64,000 nt of DNA from Variovorax brevis (GCF_030317105.1 NZ_JASZYG010000005.1:1-64000); one strand, 5' to 3'; shown: positions 42,779 to 51,806, counted from the first letter of the stretch. Program-made: numbers and translations. The notes: generated by a model from the sequence alone, not told the origin.

Positions 42779-44301
42779 ATCAAGCTGGCCGCAGCCAGCC
42801 GTCCGGACAACGCTGCCATCGGCACGCCCGGCCCCGGATGCGTGCTGCCGCCCGCCAGGTAGAGGCCCGGCAAGCGGGTGCGCGACCCCGGCCGGCTGAA
42901 CGATGCCGCCCAGCCGTGCGAGGCCTGTCCGTACAAGGCGCCGCCCGTGCCCGGAAACATCTGCCCGAACTGGTTGGGCGTCGTGGTCACCGACGCGTCT
43001 TTCGCCCAATTCACTTGCAAACCGCAACGCGCCAGTTGGCCGAAGGCTTTCGCTTGGCATGATTCGATCTCCCCTTGGGTGAAGGTTCTCGTGTCTCCGG
43101 ATGGAGGCGCGTTCACGATGCAGAGCAGGCGCTCCTGGCCGCCGGGTGTGAATGCATCGGCGTCGTCGCCGCGGTCTTGCGCGCACACGTACACGGTCGG
43201 CTCGGCTGGCAAGCGATCGCGCTGCAAGATGTCGTCGAACTCGGCCGCGTAGTCGCGCGAGAAGAACACGTTGTGGCGCATCAGCGGGAAGCCGCTGGTG
43301 GGAGCGAGCAGGTTGATGGTGATAGCGGACAAGGACCGCGATGCGCCTGGCCTGGCCGGTTGCGCGGCTGCTGCGGCGCTGCCCAGCAGGCCCTGTCCGA
43401 GCGCTGCGACATCGCCGTTGAAGATGACCGCGCCCGCTTTAACGAGCTCGCCGCCCGCCAGTCGCACGCCAGTCGCGCGGCCGTCGCGGCAGACGATTTC
43501 CTCGACGTGCGCGCCGTAGCGAAAGCGCGCGCCACGGCTGAGGCAAAGCGACTCCGTCGCCTGCGCGAGCCGATGCATGCCGCCTTCAACCAGCCACACG
43601 CCTTCCTGCTCGACATGCGCGACCAGCATCAGCGTGGCCGGCGCCAGCCAGGGCGAGGAGCCGCAGTAGGTCGCATAGCGGCCGAACAACTGGCGCAACC
43701 GGGGGTCCTGGAAATAGTTGCCAAGTTCCTTCCACAAGGTGGCGAAAGGCGAGATGCCCATCAGCGCCGGCAGTCCGCGCAGCCCGGCGCGCCCGACGAG
43801 CGACAGCGGAGTGGGGCGCGTGCCGCGCAGGAAGGGCTTTTCGAGCGTGTCGTAGATCTGCCGCGCACGCGCGCAAAAGGTGCGGTAGCCGTTCGCCGCA
43901 CCCGCCCCGGCGAAGTCGCCGATGGCCTCGCAGCTTTGCTTCACATCGGCAAAGAGGTCGAGCCGTGCGGACTCGTCCCATGCGTGGCGTGCCAGCACGT
44001 GGGCCCGCTGCAGCGGGATTTGGTCTTCAAGGCGCACGCCGGCCTGTGCGAAGAGCTCATCGAATACCCAGCGCATCGTGAAGACGGTAGGCCCCGCATC
44101 CATCGGGGTGTCGCCCACCCACACCCTGCGCATCTTGCCGCCGGGGTGCCGCGCGCGCTCCAGGACCAACACCTCCATCCCTGCGACGGCCAGTTCCAGC
44201 GCTGCCGCCATGGCACCGATACCGGCACCCACGACCACGACCCGGTCGCTGCGCCCTGCGATGACCTTGTCGATGACTGCCGGTTGACGCTGCGCTGTCA
44301 T
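42712..44301 (-). CDS. crtD: Carotenoid 3,4-desaturase (methoxyneurosporene dehydrogenase)
   Basis: A 529-residue CrtI-family desaturase: VVVVGAGIGAMAAALELA at the N-terminus, DTPMDAGPTVFTMRWVFDEL, and C-terminal AGGSTHPGPGVPMAALSGR. It inserts the C-3,4 double bond after CrtC and before CrtF. ATG 44301 lies within the palindrome shared with crtE. The last ~25 residues (EDRASTRRSHPVATHGG) are unlike the family and overlap the start of crtC. Confidence 0.9.
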   Translation of the reverse strand: MTAQRQPAVIDKVIAGRSDRVVVVGAGIGAMAAALELAVAGMEVLVLERARHPGGKMRRVWVGDTPMDAGPTVFTMRWVFDELFAQAGVRLEDQIPLQRAHVLARHAWDESARLDLFADVKQSCEAIGDFAGAGAANGYRTFCARARQIYDTLEKPFLRGTRPTPLSLVGRAGLRGLPALMGISPFATLWKELGNYFQDPRLRQLFGRYATYCGSSPWLAPATLMLVAHVEQEGVWLVEGGMHRLAQATESLCLSRGARFRYGAHVEEIVCRDGRATGVRLAGGELVKAGAVIFNGDVAALGQGLLGSAAAAAQPARPGASRSLSAITINLLAPTSGFPLMRHNVFFSRDYAAEFDDILQRDRLPAEPTVYVCAQDRGDDADAFTPGGQERLLCIVNAPPSGDTRTFTQGEIESCQAKAFGQLARCGLQVNWAKDASVTTTPNQFGQMFPGTGGALYGQASHGWAASFSRPGSRTRLPGLYLAGGSTHPGPGVPMAALSGRLAAASLMEDRASTRRSHPVATHGGTSTR

Positions 44302-44320
44302 GTGTCTATTCTACATGACA
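44284..44320 (+). promoter_or_regulatory. crtE promoter and PpsR box between crtD and crtE
   Basis: TTGACG (44284-44289), 17-bp spacer, TATTCT (44307-44312). A perfect TGT-N12-ACA box spans 44303-44320, covering the -10. A larger perfect inverted repeat TGTCATGT (44296-44303)/ACATGACA (44313-44320) overlaps the crtD start codon, so PpsR bound here could repress both directions. Confidence 0.7.
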
Positions 44321-44381
44321 CTATAAAGTGACTATCAAAAATGACATCCGCCCGGAGCTTCCAACCGAAAGGCCAACGCCC

Positions 44382-45266
44382 ATGAAACCGCTCACTCGAA
44401 TCGAACACTCCCTGGCCATGGCCATTTCGATGGGCGAGGCGCCTGGATGCCCGCCGAAGCTGGCCGGGGCCGTGCGGCACGCCGTGTTCCCGGGCGGCGC
44501 ACGCGTGCGGCCCCGACTGTGCCTTGCGGTGGCCGCCGCTTGCGGAGACGACGACCCCGTGCTGTCGGACGCGACGGCCACGTCCATCGAACTGCTGCAT
44601 TGCGCATCCCTTGTGCACGACGACCTGCCGTGCTTCGACAACGCCGCCACGCGGCGGGGCCGGGCGTCGGTGCAGTACGCCTGGGGCGAAAGCCTGGCTG
44701 TGCTCGCCGGTGATGCCCTGATCATCCTGGCCTTCCAGACGCTCGCGGCCGGGGCAGCGCACTCGCCGCTTCGCCTGCCGCCGCTCATGGCGACGGTCGC
44801 GACCAGCGTGGGGATGCCCTTCGGCGCCGTCGCGGGACAAGCCTGGGAAAGCGAGCCGCGCATCGACCTGGGCGACTACCAGCGCGCCAAGACCGGCGCG
44901 CTGTTCGCGGCCGCGACGATGGGCGGTGCGCAGTCCGCCGGCGCGGACCCCGGGCCCTGGCGTGCCTTCGGCGACTGGTTGGGCGAGGCCTACCAGGCGG
45001 CCGACGATATCCGTGATGTGGTGGGCGATCCGCGCGAGCTCGGAAAACCCGTTGGCCGCGACCTGGCCTTGCTGCGCCCGAGCACCGCGAGTGAACTGGG
45101 CCTTGAAGGCGCCATTGCGTATTTCGACCAACTCGTGGCCCGCGCGATCGATGCCGTGCCCGAGTGCCTCGGCGCCGATGGGCTGCGTGCGCTGGTGCGG
45201 GGCGAATCCGAGCGCCTGGTGCCACGGGCGCCGGTCGTCGCCGATCTGCTGCGCGCGGCGGCCTGA
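44382..45266 (+). CDS. crtE: Geranylgeranyl diphosphate synthase
   Basis: A 294-residue trans-prenyltransferase with Asp-rich motifs HDDLPCFDNAATRRG and YQAADDIRDVVGD. It supplies GGPP for carotenoids and for the bacteriochlorophyll tail. ATG 44382 with GAAAGG nine bases upstream is chosen over the in-frame GTG 44328, which sits next to the promoter. Divergent from crtD. Confidence 0.92.
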   Translation: MKPLTRIEHSLAMAISMGEAPGCPPKLAGAVRHAVFPGGARVRPRLCLAVAAACGDDDPVLSDATATSIELLHCASLVHDDLPCFDNAATRRGRASVQYAWGESLAVLAGDALIILAFQTLAAGAAHSPLRLPPLMATVATSVGMPFGAVAGQAWESEPRIDLGDYQRAKTGALFAAATMGGAQSAGADPGPWRAFGDWLGEAYQAADDIRDVVGDPRELGKPVGRDLALLRPSTASELGLEGAIAYFDQLVARAIDAVPECLGADGLRALVRGESERLVPRAPVVADLLRAAA

Positions 45267-45294
45267 CGATGCGGGGCCCGTGAAGGACTTGAGC

Positions 45295-46470
45295 ATGCAG
45301 GCGATGTCCGCCACGCCAAGCGGTGCTCGCAGCATGCGCGACCGTTGGCTTGCATGGCGCGATCGCCTGCTGGCGAGCCGTTCGTTCCAGCGCGCGGCTG
45401 CGGCCTTTCCGCTCACTGCGCCCATCGCGCGCAAGCGGGCGAGCGAACTGTTCAACCTGGTGGCCGGCTTCGTCTATTCGCAGGTGTTGTTGGCCTGCGT
45501 GCAATTGCGGCTCTTCGACACCCTTGCAGAAGGCCCGCAGACGATCGGCGAATTGTCGGCTCGGCTCTGTTTGCCGGTGGCGTCCACCGAGCGCCTCATT
45601 GCCGCGGCCGAGGCGCTCAAGCTGGTCGAGGCGCGTGGCGGCGGGCGCTTCGGCTTGGGCACGCTGGGTGCGCCGATGGTGGGAAACACTGCGATCACGG
45701 CCATGATCGAGCACCACGCTTCGCTCTACGCCGACCTGCGCGATCCTGTTGCATTGCTTCGCGGCGAAGAGACATCGTCATCCTCGCTGGCGCGCTACTG
45801 GCCGTATGCCGATGCGCCGGCACCGGGCGCGCTGACTGCGGCAAGCGTGCAGGCGTACAGCGCGCTCATGACGGCGTCGCAGCCCCTGGTGGCCGACGAG
45901 ATCCTCGACGCCTATCCGCTTTCAAGGCACCGCTGCCTGCTGGACGTTGGCGGTGGCGAGGGCGCCTTCGTCCTGCGTGCGGCAACGCGCGCGCCCCGCC
46001 TTCGGCTCGTGCTCTTCGACCTACCCGCCGTGGCCGATCGCGCACGCGCACGATGCGCGGCAAGCGACGTGGGCGGGCGCGTGCAGATCGTCGGTGGCAG
46101 CTTTCTCTCGGATGCGTTGCCCAAAGGGGCTGACGTGGCCAGCCTCGTTCGCGTCATTCACGACCACGACGATGCAGCAGCCCTTCGGATTCTTCGTGCG
46201 GTACGCGAGGCGTTGACACCCGGCGGCACGCTCTTGCTGGCCGAGCCGATGGCTGGCACGCCCGGCGCGCAGGCGATGGGCAATGCGTACTTCGGCTTCT
46301 ATCTGTTGGCGATGGGCCGTGGCCGTCCACGCACGGCCAAAGCCCTGCGGTCACTCCTGCACGCGGCCGGCTTCGAGTGCGTGCGCCCGGTTCCGACGCG
46401 CATGCCGCTGCAAACAAGTCTTCTGGTTGCACGAACGCCTATTGCATCCGCTCCCGGTTCGGGAGTGTAA
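45295..46470 (+). CDS. crtF: Hydroxyneurosporene-O-methyltransferase
   Basis: A 391-residue SAM-dependent methyltransferase: N-terminal winged-helix dimerisation domain, then LLDVGGGEGAFVLRAATRAP (SAM loop) and SLVRVIHDHDDAAALRILRA with the catalytic His region. It methylates the C-1 hydroxyl introduced by CrtC. ATG 45295 follows AAGGA. The first bchC PpsR box overlaps its last codons. Confidence 0.9.
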   Translation: MQAMSATPSGARSMRDRWLAWRDRLLASRSFQRAAAAFPLTAPIARKRASELFNLVAGFVYSQVLLACVQLRLFDTLAEGPQTIGELSARLCLPVASTERLIAAAEALKLVEARGGGRFGLGTLGAPMVGNTAITAMIEHHASLYADLRDPVALLRGEETSSSSLARYWPYADAPAPGALTAASVQAYSALMTASQPLVADEILDAYPLSRHRCLLDVGGGEGAFVLRAATRAPRLRLVLFDLPAVADRARARCAASDVGGRVQIVGGSFLSDALPKGADVASLVRVIHDHDDAAALRILRAVREALTPGGTLLLAEPMAGTPGAQAMGNAYFGFYLLAMGRGRPRTAKALRSLLHAAGFECVRPVPTRMPLQTSLLVARTPIASAPGSGV

Positions 46471-46509
46471 TTGAAACCAGACAGATAAAGAAGTCAATAA
46501 AACATGACA
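46466..46509 (+). promoter_or_regulatory. Tandem PpsR boxes before bchC
   Basis: A perfect box, TGT (46466-46468)-N12-ACA (46481-46483), and a near-perfect one, AGT (46492-46494)-N12-ACA (46507-46509), are separated by exactly 8 bp. This reproduces the spacing known for CrtJ/PpsR palindromes at Rhodobacter bchC. TTGAAA at 46471-46476 is a possible -35. It should control the bchCXYZ-puf superoperon. Confidence 0.72.
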
Positions 46510-46577
46510 CTTCAGGTTCGACCGAACGGCGCACAACCCCGGTGTGCGAGCGGGTCTTGCCTTGGGAGCGTGCCCGC

Positions 46578-47516
46578 ATGAACACCCTCGCCGTCGTCTT
46601 CGAGAAGCCCCAGCAGCTCGCGCTCAGCGAACTCGCCCTGATCGAGCCCGGCGATGAAGACGTGGTGGTCGACATCGAATGGAGCGGCATCAGCACCGGC
46701 ACCGAACGCCTGCTGTGGAACGGCCGCATGCCGCAGTTTCCGGGCATGGGCTATCCGCTGGTGCCGGGCTACGAATCGGTCGGGCATGTCACCTCGGCCG
46801 GCAAGGACTCGGGCGCGCGCGCCGGCGATCGCGTCTTCGTGCCGGGCGCCAAATGCTTTGGCGAAGTCAGGGGATTGTTTGGCGGCGCTGCGTCCACCGT
46901 CGTGTTGCCGGGCGCGCGAACGCTGGCCTTCGATGCGGGCTTCGGAGAGCAAGGCGTGCTGCTGGCGCTGGCGGCCACTGCTCACCACGTGAGCGCCGCC
47001 GCGTGTGGGCAGCAACCGGACCTGATCGTCGGCCATGGCGTGCTCGGACGAATGGTCGCGCGCATCGCGGTCAGCGCGGGCGCCTCGCCCGTGGTCTGGG
47101 AAACCAACGCGCGACGGCGCGAAGGCGCACTTGGTTATGAAGTGATCGATCCTTCAGGGGATTCCCGACGCGACTATCGATCGATCTGCGACGTGAGCGG
47201 CGATGCGTCCTTGCTCGACACGCTCATCGCGCGGCTGGCGCCGGGCGGCGAAATCGTGCTCGCCGGCTTTTACGACGAGCCCTTGTCCTTCAACTTTCCA
47301 CCGGCATTCATGCGCGAGGCACGCCTGCGCATTGCGGCTCAGTGGCAGCCGCAAGACCTCGTCGCGGTGAAGGCCCTCGTCGAATCGGGCCGCCTGCCCC
47401 TGGACGGACTCATCACCCATCGCGCCGATGCCACCGAGGCCGACAGCGCCTATCGAATGGCCTTCGGTGATCCTGCCTGTCTGAAGATGGTTCTCGATTG
47501 GAGAAGCTGCAAATGA
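46578..47516 (+). CDS. bchC: Bacteriochlorophyllide hydroxyethyl dehydrogenase
   Basis: A 312-residue MDR-type dehydrogenase: ISTGTERLLWNGRMPQFPGM near residue 36, GYESVGHV, and nucleotide-binding VGHGVLGRMVARIAVSAGA. It oxidises the C-3 hydroxyethyl of the bacteriochlorin to acetyl. ATG 46578 follows GGGAG; first gene of the bch superoperon, with a ~95-bp leader after the PpsR boxes. Stop overlaps bchX start (ATGA). Confidence 0.93.
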   Translation: MNTLAVVFEKPQQLALSELALIEPGDEDVVVDIEWSGISTGTERLLWNGRMPQFPGMGYPLVPGYESVGHVTSAGKDSGARAGDRVFVPGAKCFGEVRGLFGGAASTVVLPGARTLAFDAGFGEQGVLLALAATAHHVSAAACGQQPDLIVGHGVLGRMVARIAVSAGASPVVWETNARRREGALGYEVIDPSGDSRRDYRSICDVSGDASLLDTLIARLAPGGEIVLAGFYDEPLSFNFPPAFMREARLRIAAQWQPQDLVAVKALVESGRLPLDGLITHRADATEADSAYRMAFGDPACLKMVLDWRSCK

Positions 47517-48532
47517 CCACAGCCCACGTCATTCCCGAGGGGACGCCGGTCCGCTTCATGCAGCAGACGATGCTGCGCGCCGAAGCCGCTGTCGAACCCG
47601 ACGCGGTGTCCACCGCGCCGCCCACGAAGGAGACGCAGATCATCGCGATCTACGGCAAGGGCGGCATTGGCAAGAGCTTCACGCTGGCCAACCTCTCCTA
47701 CATGATGGCGCAGCAGGGCAAGAAGGTCTTGCTCATCGGCTGCGATCCGAAGAGCGACACGACCTCGCTGCTCTTTGGCGGGCGGGCGTGCCCGACCATC
47801 ATCGAGACCTCGTCGAAGAAGAAGCTGGCCGGCGAGGCAGTCGCCATCGGCGACGTGTGCTTCAAGCGCGATGGTGTCTATGCGATGGAACTCGGCGGCC
47901 CTGAAGTCGGTCGCGGATGCGGCGGGCGCGGGATCATCCACGGCTTCGAGTTGCTCGAGAAGCTGGGCTTCCACGAGTGGGGCTTCGACTACGTGCTGCT
48001 CGACTTCCTGGGCGACGTGGTCTGCGGCGGCTTCGGCTTGCCGATTGCACGCGACATGTGCCAGAAGGTGATCGTGGTCGCGAGCAACGACCTGCAGTCG
48101 CTCTACGTCGCCAACAACGTGTGCTCGGCCGTCGAGTACTTCCGAAAGCTCGGCGGCAACGTGGGCGTGGCGGGCATGGTGATCAATCGCGACGACGGCA
48201 CGGGCGAAGCATCGGCGTTCGCGGAGAAGGTCGGCATTCCGGTGCTGTCGGTCATTCCGGCCAACGACGACATCCGCCGCAAGAGCGCGAGCTACGAAAT
48301 CATCGGCGTGCCGGGCGGCGCCTGGGGGCCGATGTTCGAGCAGCTGGCGCAGAACGTGGGCACCTCATTGCCCGTGCGGCCCAAGCCGATGACGCAGGAC
48401 CAGTTGCTGGGTTTGTTCGCGGCGGACACGGTGGGTCGCAACGTGGTGCTGGAGCCGGCCACGCAGTTCGACATGTGCGGCAAGCGCGAAGTCGTCAAGG
48501 AAACGCTCGAGGTGATCTATGACGAGGCGTGA
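47513..48532 (+). CDS. bchX: Chlorophyllide reductase iron protein subunit X
   Basis: A 339-residue NifH-like ATPase. Walker A IYGKGGIGKSFT, Cys ligands in VGRGCGGRGI and GDVVCGGFGLP for the intersubunit [4Fe-4S] cluster. It feeds electrons to BchYZ. Start ATG 47513 has GGAG upstream and a 4-bp overlap with bchC. Downstream, a REP-like repeat intervenes before bchY. Confidence 0.95.
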   Translation: MTTAHVIPEGTPVRFMQQTMLRAEAAVEPDAVSTAPPTKETQIIAIYGKGGIGKSFTLANLSYMMAQQGKKVLLIGCDPKSDTTSLLFGGRACPTIIETSSKKKLAGEAVAIGDVCFKRDGVYAMELGGPEVGRGCGGRGIIHGFELLEKLGFHEWGFDYVLLDFLGDVVCGGFGLPIARDMCQKVIVVASNDLQSLYVANNVCSAVEYFRKLGGNVGVAGMVINRDDGTGEASAFAEKVGIPVLSVIPANDDIRRKSASYEIIGVPGGAWGPMFEQLAQNVGTSLPVRPKPMTQDQLLGLFAADTVGRNVVLEPATQFDMCGKREVVKETLEVIYDEA

Positions 48533-48534
48533 AG

Positions 48535-48655
48535 TCCCTTTCTCGCTCTCGCTCCGGGAAAGGGTTGGGGTGAGGGCATGACTGCGACGGGTACGCCAGT
48601 TGGTGGTGACGCCAGCCCCTCACCCCAGCCCTCTCCCCGCAGGGGCGAGGGAGCA
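48535..48655. repeat. REP-like inverted repeat pair between bchX and bchY
   Basis: Unit one (48535-48578) ends CCGGGAAAGGGTTGGGGTGA; unit two (48611-48655) is its inverse, containing CCCCTCACCCCAGCCCTCTC. Same family as at 28126-28238. The two arms can pair into a long hairpin within the bchCXYZ-puf transcript, leaving upstream bchCX and downstream bchY on opposite sides. Confidence 0.75.
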
Positions 48656-48679
48656 ATACCGGCTCGCAGGGATGAGGGG

Positions 48680-50212
48680 GTGATACCTATCATCAATGCG
48701 GCTGCGATCCAGCGCGATGGCATGGGCTGTCATTCGGGCGGCGACGCGATGCTCGCGGCTGCGAAGTCGGCCGGAAAATCCGAAACGCTGGAACGTTACG
48801 CAAAGGACTATCCGCGCGACGAAAAGGCCGGCCCGCACGACCAGCCGCAGAGCATGTGCCCGGCCTTCGGTGCGCTGCGCGTGGGCCTTCGCATGCGGCG
48901 CACCTCCACCATCCTGTGTGGCTCAGCCTGTTGCGTCTACGGCCTGACCTTCACCTCGCACTTCTACGGCGCCAGGCGCAGCGTCGGCTATGTGCCCTTC
49001 AACTCCGAGACACTGGTCACGGGCAAGCTGTTCGAGGACATCCGGGAGTCGGTCCATCAGCAGGCCGACCCCGCCCACTACGACGCCATCGTCATCATCA
49101 ACCTGTGCGTGCCGACCGCGAGCGGCGTGCCGCTGCAGATCTTGCCCAGGGAGATCAACGGCGTGCGCATCATTGGCATCGACGTGCCGGGCTTTGGCGT
49201 GCCCACGCATGCAGAAGCGAAGGACGTGCTGGCCGGCGCGATGCTCAAGTACGCCAGGTCGGAAGTGCTCGCCGGCCCGGTACAGGCGCCGCGCACCGGC
49301 AAGGCCACCAAGCCGACCGTCACTTTGCTCGGCGAGATGTTCCCGGCCGATCCGGTGATCATCGGTCGCATGCTCGAACCGATGGGCCTGGCCGCCGGGC
49401 CGGTGGTGCCGACGCGCGAGTGGCGCGAGTTGTATGCGGCGCTCGATTGCGTCGCCGTTGCTGCCATCCATCCGTTCTACACGGCGAGCCTTCGCGAGTT
49501 CGACGCTGCCGGACGAAGCATCGTGGGCTCGGCACCCGTCGGACACGACGGCACCGAGGCATGGCTTCAGGCAATCGGAGTCGCCGCAAACGTGCCGCAG
49601 GCCGGCATCGATGCGGTCAAGAACATGATGCTGCCCGCGATCCGCGGCGCGCTGTCAAAGATGCCGATCAAGGGCCGCATCACGCTCAGCGGCTATGAAG
49701 GTTCCGAGTTGCTCGTCGGCCGCTTGTTGATGGAAAGCGGCGCCGACCTGCGCTATGTCGGCACGGCCTGCCCACGCACGCCATGGAGCGATGCGGACCG
49801 CGAGTGGCTCGAAGCGAAGGGCGTTCACGTCCAGTTCCGTGCTTCTCTCGAACAGGACCTTGCGGCGATGCATGAGTGGAAGCCTGACCTCGCCATCGGC
49901 ACGACACCGGTCGTTCAGGCCGCCAAGGAGCTTTGCACGCCGGCGCTGTATTTCACCAATCTCATCTCGGCGCGTCCGCTGATGGGACCCGCGGGCGCAG
50001 GTTCTCTTGCAACGGTCATCAACGCGGCAATCGGCAACAAGGAGCGCTTCGAGAAGATGAAGGCCTTCTTTGGCGACGCAGGCTCCGGCCACAGCGCAGG
50101 CGTGTGGGAAGCCGCGCACGGTGTCCCGCAAGACCGCCCGGAGTTCAAGGCAGACACGCGCCGCCAAGTGTTGAAGGCACAGAAAAAACGCAAGGCGGAG
50201 GAAATGATATGA
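48680..50212 (+). CDS. bchY: Chlorophyllide reductase subunit Y
   Basis: A 510-residue NifD-like subunit. Cys ligands occur in QSMCPAFGALR, GSACCVYG and INLCVPTASG. Family blocks SHFYGARRSVGYVPFNSETL and GIDVPGFGVPTHAEAKDVL are intact. The start is uncertain because the REP element abuts it: GTG 48680 with AGGGA seven bases upstream is chosen; ATG 48722 (MGCHSGGDAM) is the alternative. With BchZ it reduces the C7=C8 bond of chlorophyllide. Confidence 0.92.
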   Translation: MIPIINAAAIQRDGMGCHSGGDAMLAAAKSAGKSETLERYAKDYPRDEKAGPHDQPQSMCPAFGALRVGLRMRRTSTILCGSACCVYGLTFTSHFYGARRSVGYVPFNSETLVTGKLFEDIRESVHQQADPAHYDAIVIINLCVPTASGVPLQILPREINGVRIIGIDVPGFGVPTHAEAKDVLAGAMLKYARSEVLAGPVQAPRTGKATKPTVTLLGEMFPADPVIIGRMLEPMGLAAGPVVPTREWRELYAALDCVAVAAIHPFYTASLREFDAAGRSIVGSAPVGHDGTEAWLQAIGVAANVPQAGIDAVKNMMLPAIRGALSKMPIKGRITLSGYEGSELLVGRLLMESGADLRYVGTACPRTPWSDADREWLEAKGVHVQFRASLEQDLAAMHEWKPDLAIGTTPVVQAAKELCTPALYFTNLISARPLMGPAGAGSLATVINAAIGNKERFEKMKAFFGDAGSGHSAGVWEAAHGVPQDRPEFKADTRRQVLKAQKKRKAEEMI

Positions 50213-50334
50213 ACACCTCAGGCTGCGCGCGCTTCGGGTCGCTTCGCCAATACCTTCCTTGGACCCCCGCCCCCGCTATCACCTTCACACGTCCGCATTC
50301 CCCGAAAAGCGCCTGGGAGCGATCGAGATGCTAG
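50209..50334 (+). CDS. 41-codon relay ORF between bchY and bchZ
   Basis: ATG 50209 overlaps the bchY stop (ATGA) and has GGAGG nine bases upstream. The 41 codons end at TAG 50332-50334, overlapping the bchZ start ATG 50328. The product (Pro/Arg-rich, no helix) matches nothing known. It may pass ribosomes from bchY to bchZ, or be the decayed N-terminus of an earlier bchZ start. Confidence 0.4.
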   Translation: MNTSGCARFGSLRQYLPWTPAPAITFTRPHSPKSAWERSRC

Positions 50335-51806
50335 TCCTCGACCACGATCGCGCGGGCGGCTACTGGGGTGCCGTGTATGTGTTCACGGCCATCAAGGGCC
50401 TGCAGGTCGTCATCGATGGTCCCGTGGGTTGCGAGAACCTGCCGGTGACCTCCGTGCTGCACTACACCGACGCATTGCCGCCGCATGAACTGCCCATCGT
50501 CGTGACGGGCCTGGCCGAAGAGCAACTTGGCCGCGAAGGCACGGAAGGCTCCATGCGCCGCGCGCACGCCACGCTCGACCCCGACTTGCCATCGGTCGTC
50601 GTCACCGGCTCCATCGCGGAGATGATCGGCGGCGGCGTCACGCCCTCGGGTACCAACATCCAGCGCTTCCTGCCGCGCACCATCGATGAAGACCAATGGC
50701 AGTGCGCCAACCGCGCCATGTACTGGCTCTGGTCGGAATATGGCGTGAAGCACGTGCCGGCACGCAAGCCCTTTGCGGATCGACCGGTCGGCGAAAAGCC
50801 GCGCGTCAATGTCATCGGTCCGAGTTACGGCACCTTCAATGCGCCAAGCGACCTGGCCGAGATACGCAGGCTGGTGCAAGGCATCGGTGCCGAGGTCAAC
50901 ATGGTGTTTCCACTCGGCAGCCACCTGGCCGACGTCTCGCGGCTGGTCGAGGCCGACGCGAACATCTGCATGTACCGCGAGTTCGGCCGCATGCTGTGCG
51001 AGGCGCTGGAGCGCCCGTATCTGCAGGCGCCGATCGGCTTGCACAGCACCACCGAATTCCTGCGCTCGCTCGGCGCCTTGCTGAAGCTCGATCCCGAGCC
51101 CTTCATCGCGCAGGAGAAGCACAGCACTATCAAGCCCATCTGGGACTTGTGGCGCTCCGTCACGCAGGACTTCTTCGGCACGGCGAGCTTCGGCGTCGTC
51201 GCGAATGAAACCTACACGCGCGGTATTCGCCACTTCCTCGAAGACGAGATGGGCTTGCCGTGCAACTTCGCGGTCGCGCGCCGTGCGGGTGCCAAGACCG
51301 ACAATACCGAGACGCGACGCCTCGTGCACGAGAAGACACCGCTGGTCCTGTACGGCAGCTACAACGAACGCATCTACCTCGCCGAAGTCGGTGGCGGCGG
51401 GATGATGAAGACGGGCTTCATCCCGGCATCCTTCCCGCTGCCGATCATCCGAAGGCACACCGGCACGCCCTTCATGGGCTACGCGGGCGCCACCTACATC
51501 GTGCAGGAGTTCTGCAACGCGCTCTTCGATGCGCTGTTCCACATCCTGCCGCTGGGCACCGAGCTCGATCGTGTCGATGCGACGCTCGCGCGCGTGGACC
51601 CACGCGAAGAAAGCGAATGGGATCCCGACGCGCAACAGTTGCTCGGCGAACTCGTCGACTCCGAGCCGGTTCTCGTGCAGATCTCCGCCGCCAAGCGCCT
51701 GCGCGACCGCGCCGAACGCGACGCAAGAAAAGCTGGCGAGCCGCGCGTGACGGCAGATCGCGTGGCGCGTTCACGTGCAGCGTTGAATCAGGGAGAGCCC
51801 GCATGA
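50328..51806 (+). CDS. bchZ: Chlorophyllide reductase subunit Z
   Basis: A 492-residue NifK-like subunit beginning LVLDHDRAGGYWGAVYVF, the usual BchZ N-terminus. Cys ligand in DGPVGCENLPVTSVLHYTDA; also VTGSIAEMIGGGVTPSGTNI and VVANETYTRGIRHFLEDEMG. GGGAG lies upstream of ATG 50328. The C-terminal LDRVDATLARVD region is conserved. Completes the BchXYZ complex. Confidence 0.94.
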   Translation: MLVLDHDRAGGYWGAVYVFTAIKGLQVVIDGPVGCENLPVTSVLHYTDALPPHELPIVVTGLAEEQLGREGTEGSMRRAHATLDPDLPSVVVTGSIAEMIGGGVTPSGTNIQRFLPRTIDEDQWQCANRAMYWLWSEYGVKHVPARKPFADRPVGEKPRVNVIGPSYGTFNAPSDLAEIRRLVQGIGAEVNMVFPLGSHLADVSRLVEADANICMYREFGRMLCEALERPYLQAPIGLHSTTEFLRSLGALLKLDPEPFIAQEKHSTIKPIWDLWRSVTQDFFGTASFGVVANETYTRGIRHFLEDEMGLPCNFAVARRAGAKTDNTETRRLVHEKTPLVLYGSYNERIYLAEVGGGGMMKTGFIPASFPLPIIRRHTGTPFMGYAGATYIVQEFCNALFDALFHILPLGTELDRVDATLARVDPREESEWDPDAQQLLGELVDSEPVLVQISAAKRLRDRAERDARKAGEPRVTADRVARSRAALNQGEPA

